Shown here in pieces: positions 39,887 through 48,671 of a stretch of DNA of 64,000 bases (position 1 is the stretch's first letter; each line of letters begins with the position of its first letter). This stretch comes from Novosphingobium sp. HII-3 (GTDB lineage Bacteria > Pseudomonadota > Alphaproteobacteria > Sphingomonadales > Sphingomonadaceae), in NCBI RefSeq assembly GCF_002916655.1, contig NZ_PPSM01000008.1, positions 1-64,000 of the forward strand, written 5' to 3'. The notes under the pieces are model-generated. The model was given only the letters and a program-made list of their open reading frames with translations, ran no database searches and was not told the DNA's origin. The position numbers and the translations under genes are program-made.

Positions 39887-41437
39887 ATGCATCCTTCCGT
39901 CCACGCTCGGTCGAACCCTAATAAGCCAGCGATCATCTTGTCGCCGAGCGACGAGATCGTGAGCTATGGCGAGCTCGACGCGCGATCAAATCAGGGCGCG
40001 CAGCTCTTCAGGTCGCTGGGGCTCAAGCCGGGCGACGCGATCGCGATCTGTCTCGAGAACACGCCGACGTTTTTCGAGATCGCTTGGGCAGCGCAGCGCT
40101 CCGGCCTCTACTATGTGACGGTGTCGAACAAACTGCAGGCGGATGAGGTCGCGTACATCTTGGCCGATAGCGGTGCAAAGGTGTTCGTCACTTCGCCGGC
40201 AGTGGGCAGAATGCCCGACGAGCTTCGCACACGTGGCCTGGACGCCATTCTTTTCACGGTCAGCGGCGCTATCGATGGCTATCGCGATTTCCTTGCCGAG
40301 CGCGCAGCTCAACCATCGACACCAGTTGCCGATGAGCAGGCGGGTCACGACATGCTCTATTCGTCGGGCACTACCGGCCGTCCCAAGGGGATCAAGCCGG
40401 CGGCGATCACGGGCGCGCCGATCGACAGCCCCGACTTACTCGTAAATGCTCTGAAGAATCTTTACGGCGGAACTGCGGACACGATCTACATCTGCCCCGC
40501 ACCGCTTTACCATGCCGCCCCGCTGCGTTGGTGCATGGCGATGATGCGGCTCGGTGGCACCGTGGTGATCATGGAGAAGTTCGATCCTGAGGCTGCCTTG
40601 GCGGCTATCGAGCGCTACCGCGTCACCATGGGGCAATTCGTGCCGACCCACTTCGTTCGCATGCTCAAGCTGCCGGAGGCGGTTCGCTTGCGCTACGACG
40701 TGTCCTCCTTGCAGGCGGTCGTGCACGCGGCCGCGCCATGCCCCGTCCCCGTCAAGGACGCGATGATGCAATGGTTCGGCCCGATTATCCACGAATATTA
40801 CAGCGGTTCGGAAGGTAACGGCGGTACGTTTATTTCGCCGCAGGAGTGGCTGGCGCACAAAGGTTCTGTCGGGCGCCCCTTAACCACCAAGCTCCACATC
40901 TGTGACGAGAATGGCGACGAGCTTCCACCGCGGACTGAAGGCACCATCTACTTCTCCGGCGGCCCGAGCTTCGAATATCACAACGACGCCGCGAAGACGC
41001 AGGAATCGCGCCACCCCAAAGGATGGTCTACCCTCGGCGACGTGGGCTGGGTGGATGAGGACGGCTATCTCTATCTGACCGACCGCAAGAGCTTCATGAT
41101 CATCTCGGGCGGTGTGAACATCTATCCGCAAGAGCTGGAGAACCTGCTTGTCACGCATGCGAAGGTCGCGGACGTGGCAGTCATCGGTGCCCCCGACGAG
41201 GAAATGGGCGAGAAGGTGGTCGCCGTGGTGCAGCCGCTCGACTGGGCGGACGCGGGGGACACGCTGGCGGCCGAGTTGATGGCGTTCGCGCGGACGAACA
41301 TCAGCCATGTAAAGGCTCCCCGCCAGATCGACTTCATGCAAGAGCTCCCCCGTCACGCGACAGGCAAGCTATACAAGCGCCTTATTCGCGACAGCTACTG
41401 GAAGAAAGCGAACGAGGTTGCGGCCTCCGAGGCGTAA
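39887..41437 (+). CDS. Acyl-CoA synthetase (AMP-forming)
   Basis: A 516-residue ANL ligase with P-loop LYSSGTTGRPKGIK near residue 157, ALYHAAPLRWCM-type substrate loop (CPAPLYHAAPLRW), GSEGNGGTFIS, WSTLGDVGWVDEDGYLYLTD, RKSFMIISGGVNIYPQELE and the catalytic Lys in LPRHATGKLYKRLI. The N-terminus is short. It activates a carboxylic acid with ATP and CoA, and the neighbouring racemase suggests a branched-chain or alicyclic acid. It lies 15 bases after the alcohol dehydrogenase and 29 before the crotonase. It is clearly different from the 34824 ligase, so two acids or two pathway stages may be activated. Confidence 0.9.
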   Translation: MHPSVHARSNPNKPAIILSPSDEIVSYGELDARSNQGAQLFRSLGLKPGDAIAICLENTPTFFEIAWAAQRSGLYYVTVSNKLQADEVAYILADSGAKVFVTSPAVGRMPDELRTRGLDAILFTVSGAIDGYRDFLAERAAQPSTPVADEQAGHDMLYSSGTTGRPKGIKPAAITGAPIDSPDLLVNALKNLYGGTADTIYICPAPLYHAAPLRWCMAMMRLGGTVVIMEKFDPEAALAAIERYRVTMGQFVPTHFVRMLKLPEAVRLRYDVSSLQAVVHAAAPCPVPVKDAMMQWFGPIIHEYYSGSEGNGGTFISPQEWLAHKGSVGRPLTTKLHICDENGDELPPRTEGTIYFSGGPSFEYHNDAAKTQESRHPKGWSTLGDVGWVDEDGYLYLTDRKSFMIISGGVNIYPQELENLLVTHAKVADVAVIGAPDEEMGEKVVAVVQPLDWADAGDTLAAELMAFARTNISHVKAPRQIDFMQELPRHATGKLYKRLIRDSYWKKANEVAASEA

Positions 41438-41466
41438 TCACGGCCGACCGACAGGTGGAAGCGGGA

Positions 41467-42267
41467 ATGAGCGACAACCCGGACGAAAGTGTTCGTTATC
41501 AAGTCAAAGACGCCATCGCCACGATTGAGCTCAATCGGCCCGCTCGCCGCAACGCGCTCAATCGTGACGCTTACGCGCGGCTTGAAGATGCGTTTCGGCG
41601 CGCCGCTGCCGATCCCGAGGCGATCTGTATCATCCTCACCGGCGCAGATCCTGCTTTCTGCTCAGGAGACGACGTCGACGAAATCCTGAGCTCCGCGGCA
41701 AAGACGGTGAAGGAGGCGTTTGGCGTCGTGCGGCATCAGCCGACTCCGGCGGCGCTTGCGGCGCTTGAATGTGACAAGCCGGTGATCGCCGCGGTGAACG
41801 GCCCGGCGGTCGGCTGGGGAATGGAACTCGCGCTTTACGCCGACATTCGGATCGCCTCTGAACGGGCGAAATTTGCCGAGTTGTTCATCAAGCGTGGCTT
41901 GATATGCGATTTGGGTGGCTTCTACCGACTGCCCGCCATCGTCGGCTATGCAAAGGCAGCCGAATTATTATTCACCGGAGACGTGATCGACGCGCTGGAG
42001 GCGAAGGCGATCGGGCTTGTCAGCGAGGTTGTGCCGCATGGATCGTTGCTCGAGCGAACCCGCGTGTTGGCGACACGTATCGCCGGTAATCCACCACTGG
42101 CGTTACGGTACATGAAAGAAGGGCTTCGCCGCGCAACCTATGGAGACCCGCGCGATATCGGGAATTGGGCAACTGATACGCTCTACCGGCTGATGCAAAC
42201 CGAGGACCATAGGGAAGGCGTCGCCAGCTTTATCGAAAAACGCTTGCCAGTCTTCCGAGGGCGCTAA
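41467..42267 (+). CDS. Crotonase-family protein (enoyl-CoA hydratase/isomerase)
   Basis: A 266-residue crotonase: LNRPARRNALNRDAYARLED, DPAFCSGDDVDEILS and VNGPAVGWGMELALYAD, which retains the first Glu. The second hydratase Glu is replaced (AELFIKRGLICDLGGFYRLP has Asp four residues later), a pattern seen in isomerase-like or other crotonases. GGTGGA precedes ATG 41467. It closes the plus-strand operon that starts at 37480 and is followed by a long hairpin. Confidence 0.87.
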   Translation: MSDNPDESVRYQVKDAIATIELNRPARRNALNRDAYARLEDAFRRAAADPEAICIILTGADPAFCSGDDVDEILSSAAKTVKEAFGVVRHQPTPAALAALECDKPVIAAVNGPAVGWGMELALYADIRIASERAKFAELFIKRGLICDLGGFYRLPAIVGYAKAAELLFTGDVIDALEAKAIGLVSEVVPHGSLLERTRVLATRIAGNPPLALRYMKEGLRRATYGDPRDIGNWATDTLYRLMQTEDHREGVASFIEKRLPVFRGR

Positions 42268-42288
42268 GACGAAATCACCGAACGCTCC

Positions 42289-42329
42289 CTCCGCGGCGGT
42301 GCCGCCCGGGTAGACTCCGGGCAGCGGAG
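42289..42329. terminator. Hairpin between convergent genes
   Basis: Nested arms CTCCGC/GCGGAG (outer) and GCCCGG/CCGGGC (inner, 7-base loop) lie between the crotonase stop at 42267 and the convergent ACAD stop at 42334. A T-tract is not evident, so it may act in both directions or only stabilise RNA ends. Confidence 0.45.
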
Positions 42330-42333
42330 CACA

Positions 42334-43668
42334 TCACGGCCGAATCTGACTCTTCCGATAGTCGACATCAGCGGCGGTCAACGCCGCCATCTCTTGCCGA
42401 CGCGGCCCGAGGTAGCCAAACAGGAACGCGCCAACCTTCCGCATTTGGATCTCTTCCGCGCCTTCGGTGATGCGGTATCGACGGTGATGGCGGTAGATAT
42501 GCTCGAATGGCTTGTGGCGTGAATAGCCGATGCCGCCATGCACCTGTATCGCTCGATCAGCCGCTTCGCAGCACAGTCTATTCGCCCAATAGTTGCACAT
42601 CGACACTTTGTCTGAGAGGCGCCTCTCCACCTCCGGATGCGGCATCTGATCCATCTCCCAAGCCGTCTTACGGATCAGCTGGCGCAACATCTCGCACTGT
42701 GTCGCAAGTTCGACCAAGGGAAATTGTATCGCCTGGTTCTCCGCCAGGTCGCGGCCGAACGGCTTACGCGCACGCGCGTACTTTACGGCTTCCTCGACAC
42801 AGTAGACAGCTGCGCCGAGCGAACTTGCCGCCTGCCGAATGCGATTCTCATGAACGAAAGCTTGGGCGAGCGGTAGGCCGTTGTCCTCAGGTCCGAACAG
42901 CGCCTCCTCGGGTACCCAAACATCCGTGAGTGTCAGGCGCGGATGGTCCGTCGGCATGTTGAAAGTCCACAGGTACTCGTCGATCGTCAGCCCCGTCGCT
43001 TCCTTTGGGACGAGAAAGCAACTGATCCCTCGGGCCTCGCCGTCCTTACCGCTTGTTCGGGCGAAGACCGCGCAGTGCGTGGCAATATGCATGCCGGTAA
43101 TCCACATTTTCTCGCCATCAATGCGCCAGCCCGGAATGCCTTGGCGCGTTTCGCGCACCGCCCGTGTCTCCATGTGGGTCGCGTCGGAGCCGTGATGCGG
43201 CTCGGTTAATCCGAAGCACACGAACAAGCTCTGATCGAGCAGACCTGGTATGAAATCTTCTTTCTGCTTGTGCGTCCCGAAATCGCGGAACATGACCGCA
43301 AGCGGCTGATTGCCTACGATCGAGTGCTCGGCCTGAAGGTCGTTGTGCAGTCCGAGACCCTTGGCGGCAAGGTGTTCTCGGATGACGGCCATCCACAGAT
43401 TGCCCCCGCCCTGCCCGCCAAACTCCTTCGGCTGCGCAAATCGGAAAAAGCCGGCCTTGTCCGCGCGCCGCTTGGCCTCTGCCTGCAGCTCTTCCCATTC
43501 ATGCCGCGGCAGTCCGTGATTGTCCCAGTCGGTACGCGCCCATTCGCGGCGGTGATCGAAGAAGCGGATGTTATCATCGGCCTCCTCAAGCGGCCTGATC
43601 TCTTCCTCGATGAAGCGATCGAGCCGTTGTAGATAGTCGGCGAGCTCTGGCGGGATGCTGAAATCCAT
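42334..43668 (-). CDS. Acyl-CoA dehydrogenase, LvaC-like
   Basis: This 444-residue ACAD is longer than usual because of an N-terminal segment (ADDNIRFFDHRREWARTDWD). Motifs: QPKEFGGQGGGNLWMAVIRE, CFGLTEPHHGSDATHMETRA near residue 155, DGEKMWITGMHIATHC, QVHGGIGYSRHKPFEHIYRH and RRYRITEGAEEIQMRKVGAF. It is the third gene of APH kinase, DUF6285, ACAD on the minus strand. The order equals lvaABC of P. putida, where 4-hydroxyvaleryl-CoA is phosphorylated and converted to 3-hydroxyvaleryl-CoA. It may therefore process a phospho-hydroxyacyl-CoA rather than perform plain dehydrogenation. Confidence 0.87.
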   Translation of the reverse strand: MDFSIPPELADYLQRLDRFIEEEIRPLEEADDNIRFFDHRREWARTDWDNHGLPRHEWEELQAEAKRRADKAGFFRFAQPKEFGGQGGGNLWMAVIREHLAAKGLGLHNDLQAEHSIVGNQPLAVMFRDFGTHKQKEDFIPGLLDQSLFVCFGLTEPHHGSDATHMETRAVRETRQGIPGWRIDGEKMWITGMHIATHCAVFARTSGKDGEARGISCFLVPKEATGLTIDEYLWTFNMPTDHPRLTLTDVWVPEEALFGPEDNGLPLAQAFVHENRIRQAASSLGAAVYCVEEAVKYARARKPFGRDLAENQAIQFPLVELATQCEMLRQLIRKTAWEMDQMPHPEVERRLSDKVSMCNYWANRLCCEAADRAIQVHGGIGYSRHKPFEHIYRHHRRYRITEGAEEIQMRKVGAFLFGYLGPRRQEMAALTAADVDYRKSQIRP

Positions 43669-43695
43669 CTTCCTCTCCTACGGGTCACTTGTGAC

Positions 43696-44082
43696 TCAGT
43701 TGTCGCTGCCGCGAAGTGCGCGAGCGCGTGTCAGCCCTGCATAACCGGGCTGGTCGACGTCCAGCTTCGCCTCCGTCATTGCCCAAAGACAAGCCTCGAC
43801 CTCAGGTCGGGCCGGATCGATCGTGCGATCGGCAATGCCAGCAGCAAGCGCACGGATCAGATCCTCTGTGCTGCCCTCCTGGCCGAGCAGCACGGCCAGT
43901 GCGGCGTTCTCCCCGTCTTTGTCCGACTGCGGCACCATCAGCTCGCGACGCACCAGATCAAGGGCGTTAGCGGTAACCCGAAGCTGAAAGGCGTCGTTGC
44001 CGGCCAACTTCGGCAGGATCTCCTCCCGCAGGAACGCCGTAGCGGAGGCGAGTATCTCGATTGCTGTGGGTTCATCCTGCAT
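43696..44082 (-). CDS. DUF6285-type small protein (LvaB-like partner)
   Basis: A 128-residue, probably all-helical acidic protein with TAIEILASATAFLREEILPK near the start, FQLRVTANALDLVRRELMV, and ARPEVEACLWAMTEAKLDVD near the end. I recognise this as the DUF6285 family. LvaB of P. putida, which is needed for full LvaA kinase activity, is of similar size and sits in the same position between kinase and ACAD genes. ATG 44082 is 2 bases after the kinase stop, so the two are coupled. It has no signal peptide or membrane segment. An activator or scaffold role is inference. Confidence 0.8.
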   Translation of the reverse strand: MQDEPTAIEILASATAFLREEILPKLAGNDAFQLRVTANALDLVRRELMVPQSDKDGENAALAVLLGQEGSTEDLIRALAAGIADRTIDPARPEVEACLWAMTEAKLDVDQPGYAGLTRARALRGSDN

Positions 44083-44084
44083 CG

Positions 44085-45098
44085 TCAGTCGCCCAGATAG
44101 ATGAGACGGAGAAGGTCGATCTCGTTTTCCGATGCGCGACGCGCAATCATCGCTCGCTCCACCGAACGATCGATGCCGTCGCGGAACACTGCGACCATCG
44201 AGGCGCAATTGACGCCCCAGCGCAAAGCGCTGTGCACCTCCCACCAGCGCATGCGGGCGCGGTCCACCGTTCCTCCGGCCGCCTCGTATCCCGCAAACAG
44301 CTCCTCGCGCTGGCCCAGCCCCGCGACTGGGCGATCCACCTGACCGAAGCGCCAGGGCGTCGCGCATAGCCAGGCAAGGTCCTCCATCGGATCGCCGAGA
44401 TGGCACAGTTCCCAGTCGAGGACGGCTCTGACATGGTCAGGTCCGATGATGAGGTTGCCTAGGCGGAAGTCTCCATGCACGAGGCACGTGGGAGCGGGGT
44501 TGGGCAGACGGTCCTCCAGCCAGCGGATCGCCAGCGCGAACACCGGACGTGGACCGGTGAGCTCTTCGACGCCGCGCCTCATCAGGTCGAGCGCGTCAGC
44601 CGGTTCTCCAGCGCGCAACGACGGCAGATCCGCAATCGGCACACCGTGAATTCGCGCCAGAATGGAGCCGAACTCGCCTGTAAGCCGCGGTCGTACATCC
44701 AAGAACTGATCGTCCCGCAAAATCTTGCGCGCGATCGTCTCGCCATCGACATGCCGCGTGAAAAAGCCCCGGCCCAGGCCATCCTCAGGATCGAGCACGT
44801 AGCACAGCGGCGGCGTTCGCACGTCGTGCGCTGCCACCGACCGAATGACAGCGGCCTCGGTCTCCAGCCCGGCGGCGGTCTCGTGCTGGAAGGTGCCGCC
44901 CGGCGCACGACGTAGGATCATGCTCGATCGCCTGCCCTGCGCCTCAATGTCGAAAGCCCATGTCTCCTGGCTCGCCCCGCCGGACAAACGGCGGAGGTTA
45001 CGCACCTCACCGCCCCCTTCAACAAGGCGATCAGCAAGCGCCGCGAGTCGCTCCTGATCCAGCGCCGCGGGCGCCACGTTCTCGACGTTCGTAGTCAT
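44085..45098 (-). CDS. APH-fold phosphotransferase, LvaA-like
   Basis: A 337-residue kinase fold: RLSGGASQETWAFDIEAQG and MILRRAPGG in the N-lobe, the catalytic loop CLVHGDFRLGNLI, then AVLDWELCHLGDPMEDLAWL. All catalytic residues are present. With the DUF6285 gene 2 bases downstream and a long ACAD behind it, this is the best match in the window to LvaA, the 4-hydroxyacyl-CoA kinase. The acyl chain here is unknown. It lies 106 bases after another APH kinase of the same strand. Confidence 0.85.
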   Translation of the reverse strand: MTTNVENVAPAALDQERLAALADRLVEGGGEVRNLRRLSGGASQETWAFDIEAQGRRSSMILRRAPGGTFQHETAAGLETEAAVIRSVAAHDVRTPPLCYVLDPEDGLGRGFFTRHVDGETIARKILRDDQFLDVRPRLTGEFGSILARIHGVPIADLPSLRAGEPADALDLMRRGVEELTGPRPVFALAIRWLEDRLPNPAPTCLVHGDFRLGNLIIGPDHVRAVLDWELCHLGDPMEDLAWLCATPWRFGQVDRPVAGLGQREELFAGYEAAGGTVDRARMRWWEVHSALRWGVNCASMVAVFRDGIDRSVERAMIARRASENEIDLLRLIYLGD

Positions 45099-45204
45099 GT
45101 CAGCTGATGCACGCCCCCAATTGGTTGATTGCAGACTGCCGCGTGGCGGCCCCTAAGTGCGCTTGACGGCATGCCGATGTCGGTTGCCCCTGGACGAGGC
45201 GGCC

Positions 45205-46269
45205 TCAGATGTCGCGCGGATGGTTGAAGATCTCGAGAGCCTGTTCTGCCAGGGTGTTGGTGCCGTTCTCGATCACTCGATCCGTCGCAACGTTGCCCAT
45301 CTGGCTCCGCTTGTAGACACCTTGCGCAATCGCGGCCAAACGGAAGATCGCGAAGGCGAGATAGAAGTGCCAGCCCTCGATCCCATCGCGGCCGGTTCGC
45401 CGGCAGTAGGCGGCGACATATTCCTCCTCGCTCGGGATGCCGCTGGCCGCCAGGTCCACGCCGTCCAGGGTTCCCCAGGTGGGATCGTGCAGGTGCCATA
45501 GCAACGCGTTGTAACCGATGTCCGCGAGCGGATGGCCCAGCGTAGAGAGCTCCCAATCGAGGACGGCGATGATCTTCGGCTCGGTAGGATGGTACATCAC
45601 GTTCTCGAGTCGATAGTCGCCGTGCGCGATCCGGACGCTGTCGTCGCCCCGGATCGCCGAAGGCAGCCGCGCCATCAGCTCTTCCATCGCGGGCAAGTGA
45701 TCGGTCTCCGCCGCGCGGTACTGCTTCGTCCAGCGCCCGATCTGTCGCTCGAAATAGCTTCCGGCCGGTCCATAATCCGCAAGTCCCGCGCCCTCAGGCT
45801 CGATCAGATGGAGTTGCGCGAGGACCGCATTGAGCGAGTCATAGATCGCGCTGCGTTCCTGAGGCGACTGGTCCGGAAGGCGCGCATCGCGAAACACTCT
45901 GCCTTCGAGATAGTCCATGACGAAAAACTCAGTGCCGACGACGCTGTCGTCATCGCAGTAGAGCCGCATCTTCGGGACCGGCAACCCTTGTTGCCCAAGA
46001 GCCTTCATCACGCGGTACTCGCGATCGACCCGGTGTGCACTGGGCAGCAAGGCTCCGGGGGGCTTTTTGCGCAAGACATAGCGTTGTGGCCCGTCTGCAC
46101 CTTCGGCCATGATCATCAAGGTCGGGTTGGACACTCCGCCTTGAATCTGACTAACCTTCATTCCGGCACCGAATCCGGGGATCCGCTCGCGCAAATATCC
46201 TTCCAGCGGTTCGGGATCGAACCGGTGAACCGCCATGACATCGGCCATCGTAGTGCCCGCGTCCACCAT
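45205..46269 (-). CDS. APH-fold phosphotransferase (ACAD-associated kinase)
   Basis: A 354-residue kinase fold with IQGGVSNPTLMIMAEG, YVLRKKPPGALLPSAHRVDR, the catalytic loop IAHGDYRLENVMYHP and AVLDWELSTLGHPLADIGYN. It resembles the 3135-4190 product much more than the adjacent LvaA-like kinase (shared PAGSYFERQIGRW/KPGNYFERQIGRW and ELSTLGHP blocks). ATG 46269, preceded by GGGAG, is preferred; the longer frame to 46452 crosses the operator. It heads the four-gene operon, 30 bases from the operator-like motif at 46299. Confidence 0.87.
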   Translation of the reverse strand: MVDAGTTMADVMAVHRFDPEPLEGYLRERIPGFGAGMKVSQIQGGVSNPTLMIMAEGADGPQRYVLRKKPPGALLPSAHRVDREYRVMKALGQQGLPVPKMRLYCDDDSVVGTEFFVMDYLEGRVFRDARLPDQSPQERSAIYDSLNAVLAQLHLIEPEGAGLADYGPAGSYFERQIGRWTKQYRAAETDHLPAMEELMARLPSAIRGDDSVRIAHGDYRLENVMYHPTEPKIIAVLDWELSTLGHPLADIGYNALLWHLHDPTWGTLDGVDLAASGIPSEEEYVAAYCRRTGRDGIEGWHFYLAFAIFRLAAIAQGVYKRSQMGNVATDRVIENGTNTLAEQALEIFNHPRDI

Positions 46270-46298
46270 CACGACTCTCCCATCATTGACCGATCTGC

Positions 46299-46317
46299 TG
46301 CTTAGTCGATAAATCAA
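46299..46317 (-). promoter_or_regulatory. Putative operator, copy 7 of the 19-bp motif
   Basis: On the minus strand TTGATTTATCGACTAAGCA. It lies in the divergent promoter between the APH kinase (start 46269) and the plus-strand reductase (start 46404), 30 and 87 bases from the two starts. Confidence 0.6.
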
Positions 46318-46403
46318 ACGCGAATCAACGTGCGCAAAGTCTTCACTCTTCGCGCGGCAATCCCGGCTCGCTCGTGGCCCGGGGCGGACAAGGGGGTAGG
46401 GCC

Positions 46404-47423
46404 ATGGCTCACATGAATCGCGCATTTGTATTGAAGCACCGACCGACCGCAAATCTCGCAGCCGGTGACCTCGAGCTTGTGGAAACGCCCGTTCGCGAGC
46501 TCGCGCAGGGCGAGTTGCTCATCCGCAACATCTACCTATCGCTCGATCCGACCAACCGGATCTGGATGAGCGACCGGGAGCAGTACCTCCCTCCGGTGGG
46601 CGTCGGCGATGTTATGCGCGGCGGCACGGTCGGCGTGGTCGAGGAGAGCCGGTCCGACCGGTTTGCGCCCGGAGACATTGTCATGCCAGCCGAAGGCGGT
46701 TGGGCGCTTTACTGCATTTCGCACGAGCGGGCGACGCGCCGGGTGCGCATGGCCTCGGGGGTCCCGCTCACCGCGCACCTCTCCGTAGTAGGTCCCACCG
46801 GCCTCACGGCTTACTTCGGCCTCCTGGACATCTGCGATCCGCAACCGGGGGAGACGCTGGTCGTGTCGGCTGCCGCAGGGGCAGTGGGGTCCGTCGTTGG
46901 CCAAATCGCCAAGATCAAGGGTGTGCGAGTCGTCGGCATCGCGGGAGGCGAGGCGAAGTGCCGCTGGATCGTGGACGACCTCGGCTTCGACGCCGCCATT
47001 GACTACAAGAACGAGGATGTGGGCGCGGCTCTTGATCGGCTGTGCCCGGACGGCATCGACATGAACTTCGAAAATGTGGGCGGACCGATCATGGATGCTG
47101 TCTTCTCTCGGCTTCGCCTGCACGGGCGTATGTCGCTGTGCGGCATGATCTCGGGCTATAACGAAGAGGGGCCGCTCGCCGGGCCGACCGATTTCGGCCG
47201 CGTGCTGATGAAGCGACTCACGATACGAGGCTTCATCGTTATCGACTACATGGCCCAGGCCAAGCAGGCCTACACCGATCTGTCGCAGTGGGTCTCGGAG
47301 GGTCGCCTGAAGTGGAAGGACCATGTGGTGGACGGGCTGGAGAACGCGCCGTCGGCGCTCGATCGCCTGTTCACGGGCAATCACGATGGCAAGCTGATGG
47401 TCCGCATCTCGCCGGAGACCTGA
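46404..47423 (+). CDS. NADP-dependent alkenal/one oxidoreductase (leukotriene-B4-dehydrogenase-like MDR)
   Basis: This 339-residue zinc-free MDR enzyme is of the PTGR/CurA type: FVLKHRPTANLAAGDLELVE, LSLDPTNRIWMSDREQYLPP, the cofactor loop VSAAAGAVGSVVGQIAKIKG and NFENVGGPIMDAVFSRL. Family members reduce alpha,beta-unsaturated ketones or aldehydes with NADPH. ATG 46404 follows AAGGGGGTAGGG. It is the first plus-strand gene after the divergent operator; the following ACAD has its own motif copy. Confidence 0.9.
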   Translation: MAHMNRAFVLKHRPTANLAAGDLELVETPVRELAQGELLIRNIYLSLDPTNRIWMSDREQYLPPVGVGDVMRGGTVGVVEESRSDRFAPGDIVMPAEGGWALYCISHERATRRVRMASGVPLTAHLSVVGPTGLTAYFGLLDICDPQPGETLVVSAAAGAVGSVVGQIAKIKGVRVVGIAGGEAKCRWIVDDLGFDAAIDYKNEDVGAALDRLCPDGIDMNFENVGGPIMDAVFSRLRLHGRMSLCGMISGYNEEGPLAGPTDFGRVLMKRLTIRGFIVIDYMAQAKQAYTDLSQWVSEGRLKWKDHVVDGLENAPSALDRLFTGNHDGKLMVRISPET

Positions 47424-47439
47424 ACGACATAGTCGGACG

Positions 47440-47458
47440 TTGATTATTCGCCTGATTA
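47440..47458 (+). promoter_or_regulatory. Putative operator, copy 8 of the 19-bp motif
   Basis: TTGATTATTCGCCTGATTA starts 16 bases after the reductase stop and ends 57 bases before the GTG start of the ACAD at 47516. The right half is shifted by a few bases relative to the consensus. Confidence 0.55.
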
Positions 47459-47515
47459 AAGGCATGCGGGCATCCAAGTGGCGCAGCATGCGAGGCGCCG
47501 AAGCTGGAGGATATC

Positions 47516-48658
47516 GTGCTTAATTTGGCCACACGAACGGCATTCAACGAGGACCACGACGCTTTCCGCGATCAAGTCCGTAAATTCTTTGAGCGCGAGA
47601 TGCTGCCTCATCTCGATCGCTGGGAAGAAGAAGGCATCGTAAGTCGCGAGTTCTGGTTGGCCTGCGGCGAAGCGGGTCTGCTGTGCCCCACTCTGCCAGA
47701 GCAGTATGGCGGTCTTGGCCTCGACTTCGGCTACAATGCCGTGATCGACGAAGAACTGGCATACGCAGGCGCGACGGTCGGCATCACCTTACAGTCAGAC
47801 ATCGTAGCAGACTACATCCTTCACTATGGCTCGGAAGAGCAGAAGCACTTCTGGTTGCCAAAGATGATCTCGGGTGAGGCGATCACAGCTATCGCCATGA
47901 CCGAGCCGGGAACCGGTTCGGACCTTCAAAGCGTCAAGACGACCGCGCGCAAGGAAGGCGACGAGTATGTAATCAACGGGTCGAAGACCTACATCACGAA
48001 CGGTCAGCATGCCGACTTGGTCATCGTCGTCGCGAAGACCGATCCGACTGCCGGCGCGAAAGGCATTTCGCTGATCTTGGTCGAGGCCACTCGGGCCGGC
48101 TTCAAACGCGGTCGCAACCTCGACAAGATCGGTCAGAAGGCTGCAGACACGTCAGAGCTATTTTTCAGCGATGTACGCGTGCCGACTTCCAATATCCTCG
48201 GCGATGAAGGGCGCGGATTCGTATATCTGATGAGCCAGCTTCCGCAGGAGCGCCTCGGAATCGCCATTTCCGCACAGGGCGGCGCACAGCGCGCCTTCGA
48301 CGAAGCGGTTTCCTTCACCAAAGACCGCAAGGCGTTCGGGCAGACGGTGTTCGACTTTCAGAACACGCGTTTCACTCTCGCGGAGCTCTCAGCCAAGCTG
48401 CAAGCCGGCTGGGCGCATCTTGACTGGGCAATCGCGAGGCATATCCAAGGCGAGCTGACTACGGCAGAAGCTTCGGCCGCCAAGCTCTTCCACACCGAGT
48501 TGCAATTCGAAGTTTGCGACAAGGCGCTGCAGTTGCATGGCGGCGCAGGCTACATGAACGAATATTTGATCGCGCGTTTGTGGCGCGACGCACGCGTGCA
48601 GCGCATCTACGGCGGCACGTCCGAGATCATGAAGGAAGTTGTGGCCCGCTCAATATGA
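47516..48658 (+). CDS. Acyl-CoA dehydrogenase, LCAD/IVD-type
   Basis: This 380-residue ACAD has the classic layout: LPEQYGGLGLDFGYNAVIDE, AMTEPGTGSDLQSVKTTARK, NGSKTYITNGQHADLVIVVA, QERLGIAISAQGGAQRAF carrying a helix-G Glu as in long-chain and isovaleryl enzymes, and RIYGGTSEIMKEVVARSI, which lacks the C-terminal catalytic Glu. GTG 47516 with GGAGG upstream is the start. It is followed after 13 bases by a nitroreductase and then an EthD gene. It probably handles linear or branched acyl-CoA in the core cycle. Confidence 0.92.
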   Translation: MLNLATRTAFNEDHDAFRDQVRKFFEREMLPHLDRWEEEGIVSREFWLACGEAGLLCPTLPEQYGGLGLDFGYNAVIDEELAYAGATVGITLQSDIVADYILHYGSEEQKHFWLPKMISGEAITAIAMTEPGTGSDLQSVKTTARKEGDEYVINGSKTYITNGQHADLVIVVAKTDPTAGAKGISLILVEATRAGFKRGRNLDKIGQKAADTSELFFSDVRVPTSNILGDEGRGFVYLMSQLPQERLGIAISAQGGAQRAFDEAVSFTKDRKAFGQTVFDFQNTRFTLAELSAKLQAGWAHLDWAIARHIQGELTTAEASAAKLFHTELQFEVCDKALQLHGGAGYMNEYLIARLWRDARVQRIYGGTSEIMKEVVARSI

Positions 48659-48671
48659 AGGGAGCGGGTCG

